From Chitinophaga pinensis (lineage in GTDB: Bacteria; Bacteroidota; Bacteroidia; UBA7662): a DNA stretch of 63,299 nucleotides. The stretch lies in contig CAMCHJ010000010.1 of assembly GCA_945874665.1 (NCBI GenBank), forward strand, positions 1 to 63,299, read 5' to 3'. The notes under the pieces are model-generated. The model did not search any database and had not been told where the DNA came from. It saw nothing but the letters and a program-made list of their open reading frames with translations. Position 1 is the first letter of the stretch. Every line of letters begins with the position of its first letter. Shown here in pieces: positions 61,999-63,299 of this stretch. A program made the translations under genes and the position numbers.

Positions 61999-63299
61999 TT
62001 AGTACTTAATGCTCAGCCCCATGTTGTGGAACATGAAGGCCCATTTATCGGCCTGCTCGGCGATGATCATTGAGGTAGGTTTGCCGGCGCCGTGACCTGC
62101 CTTGGTTTCGATGCGGATGATGACGGGTGCCGTACCTGTGTGCCCTGCCTGCAAAGCCGCCGCAAACTTAAAGCTGTGCGCAGGCACCACCCGGTCGTCG
62201 TGGTCGCCCGTGGTAACCATCGTAGCTGGATATGCCGTGCCCGCCTTCACATTGTGCACAGGTGAGTAGCCGTAAAGGTATTCGAACATCTCCTTGCTAT
62301 CGTCGGCGGTGCCATAATCGTAGGCCCAGCCCGCACCAGCGGTAAATTTGTGGTAGCGAAGCATGTCGAGCACACCCACTGCTGGGAAACACACTTTGAA
62401 CAACTCCGGGCGCTGGGTCATGCAGGCGCCCACGAGCAAACCGCCGTTCGAGCCCCCTGCGATGGCCAAATAATCGGTGCTGGTGTATTTTTCGGCAATC
62501 AAAAACTCGGCTGCGGCAATAAAATCGTCGAATACGTTCTGCTTTTTCATTTGCGTGCCAGCAACGTGCCAAGCATCTCCGTATTCACCACCGCCGCGGA
62601 GGTTAGCCACCGCGTAAATCCCGCCATTCTCCATCAACACAATGTTCGATGTGCTGAAGCTTGGGGTGAGGTTCACGTTAAAGCCACCATAGCCGTAAAG
62701 CATCGTAGGATTTTTACCATTGAGCTCGATGCCCTTTTTATATGTGATGATCATCGGCACACGAGTGCCATCTTTAGAGGTATAAAACACCTGCTTGCTT
62801 TCGTATTGGGTGGGGTCGAATTGCACACCGCTTTGTTTGTACACGCTGCTGCTGCCATCTACCATACTGTATTTAAAGATGGTGGGAGGATATACATACG
62901 ATGTAAAGGTATAATACAGCTCCGTTTCGTTGCGTTTGCCGCCAAAACCCGCTGCCGTGCCAATGCCGGGCAACTCAATTTCGCGGATGAGCTTTCCGGC
63001 GAGGTCATACTGCTGCACCATGCTCACCGCATCTTTGAGGTAGTTACAAAAGAGATTGCCGCCGGCGCTGCCTGCAGTTAGAGGATTTTCGGTTTCGGCA
63101 ATGAGGGTGGTCCAGTTGTCAGGCGTGGCCTTGGCTGCTGGTGCCACCACCACCCGGCGGTTGGGGGCACCTAAATTGGTTTGGATAAATAGTTGGCCGT
63201 TCTCGCTGTGGATCACATCGTGCTCGTTGTCGAAGCCGCTCACCAGGGTTTGGATTTTGCTGCCCGGCTTGCTCAAATCTTGCACATACAACTCATTGC
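61999..63299 (-). CDS. Prolyl oligopeptidase family serine peptidase (S9A), partial
   Basis: The C-terminal 433 residues of a prolyl oligopeptidase; the start lies beyond the window edge. The end of the beta-propeller is followed by the alpha/beta hydrolase domain with the nucleophile in AIAGGSNGGLLVGACM, the Asp in GDHDDRVVPAHSFKF and the His in KAGHGAGKPTSMI. NFGGF-like oxyanion wording appears as YGYGGFNVNLTPSFS. It cleaves short peptides after proline and is probably periplasmic or cytoplasmic; the signal sequence is not visible. The triad is intact. Confidence 0.93.
   Translation of the reverse strand, partial: NELYVQDLSKPGSKIQTLVSGFDNEHDVIHSENGQLFIQTNLGAPNRRVVVAPAAKATPDNWTTLIAETENPLTAGSAGGNLFCNYLKDAVSMVQQYDLAGKLIREIELPGIGTAAGFGGKRNETELYYTFTSYVYPPTIFKYSMVDGSSSVYKQSGVQFDPTQYESKQVFYTSKDGTRVPMIITYKKGIELNGKNPTMLYGYGGFNVNLTPSFSTSNIVLMENGGIYAVANLRGGGEYGDAWHVAGTQMKKQNVFDDFIAAAEFLIAEKYTSTDYLAIAGGSNGGLLVGACMTQRPELFKVCFPAVGVLDMLRYHKFTAGAGWAYDYGTADDSKEMFEYLYGYSPVHNVKAGTAYPATMVTTGDHDDRVVPAHSFKFAAALQAGHTGTAPVIIRIETKAGHGAGKPTSMIIAEQADKWAFMFHNMGLSIKY

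Overview
The window is a 63.3 kb stretch of a Bacteroidota chromosome. The phylum is indicated by the fused LpxC-FabZ protein, a PorX-type regulator of the type IX secretion system (T9SS), a protein ending in a T9SS type A sorting domain, three carboxypeptidase-regulatory-domain TonB receptors, atpD-atpC standing apart from the rest of the ATP synthase genes, and repeated matches to the Bacteroidota promoter (TTG, about 19 bases, TAnnTTTG). The class or family cannot be fixed from sequence reading alone. Gene density is high and most of the content is housekeeping. I see no phage, intact insertion sequence, CRISPR array, tRNA or rRNA gene.

Layout. 1-8 kb: a partial gene, a CoA-binding protein and an FAD oxidoreductase facing dnaB and ung, then a secreted pair made of a large lipoprotein and a predicted outer-membrane barrel (DUF5723-like). 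8-19 kb: a DUF423 membrane protein; an operon of aminotransferase, heptose-7-phosphate kinase and Trk-type K+ channel; an ABC permease; queA; TerC; and a minus-strand operon plsC-gatC-ABC ATPase-PduO. 19-26 kb: trpS, a deoxynucleoside kinase, a small lipoprotein, a Dps-like protein, a membrane pyrophosphatase, a CAP-domain protein and a cytochrome c lipoprotein. At 26.2 kb lies a degenerate remnant that joins the start of a CcoI/FixI copper ATPase to the end of a SafE/TauE-like protein, best read as the scar of a lost cbb3-oxidase (cco) locus. 26.6-31 kb: EVE-pyrR-pyrB operon, a thioesterase and porX. 31-36 kb: an HD phosphohydrolase and the lipid A operon lpxD-lpxC/fabZ-lpxA-ABC ATPase. 36-44 kb: dprA, two tandem related TonB receptors and the ybaB-DUF2231-lepB operon. 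44-50 kb: an operon of an MFS transporter, a LutA-like Fe-S protein and an Ldh-family dehydrogenase, then atpDC. 50-63 kb: a secreted protein of unknown function, a META lipoprotein, a repeat-rich spacer, a GlcD-like oxidase, the E2 of a 2-oxoacid dehydrogenase complex, a secreted family often labelled asparagine synthetase B, CorA, a third TonB receptor, a T9SS cargo protein with three tandem modules, and a truncated prolyl oligopeptidase.

The genes fit an aerobic, Gram-negative heterotroph with lipid A, TonB-energised uptake and T9SS secretion. The most notable observations are the cco scar, promoter boxes only 4-7 bases from start codons (which implies leaderless or nearly leaderless mRNAs), the modular T9SS cargo protein, and several secreted proteins whose roles are unknown.
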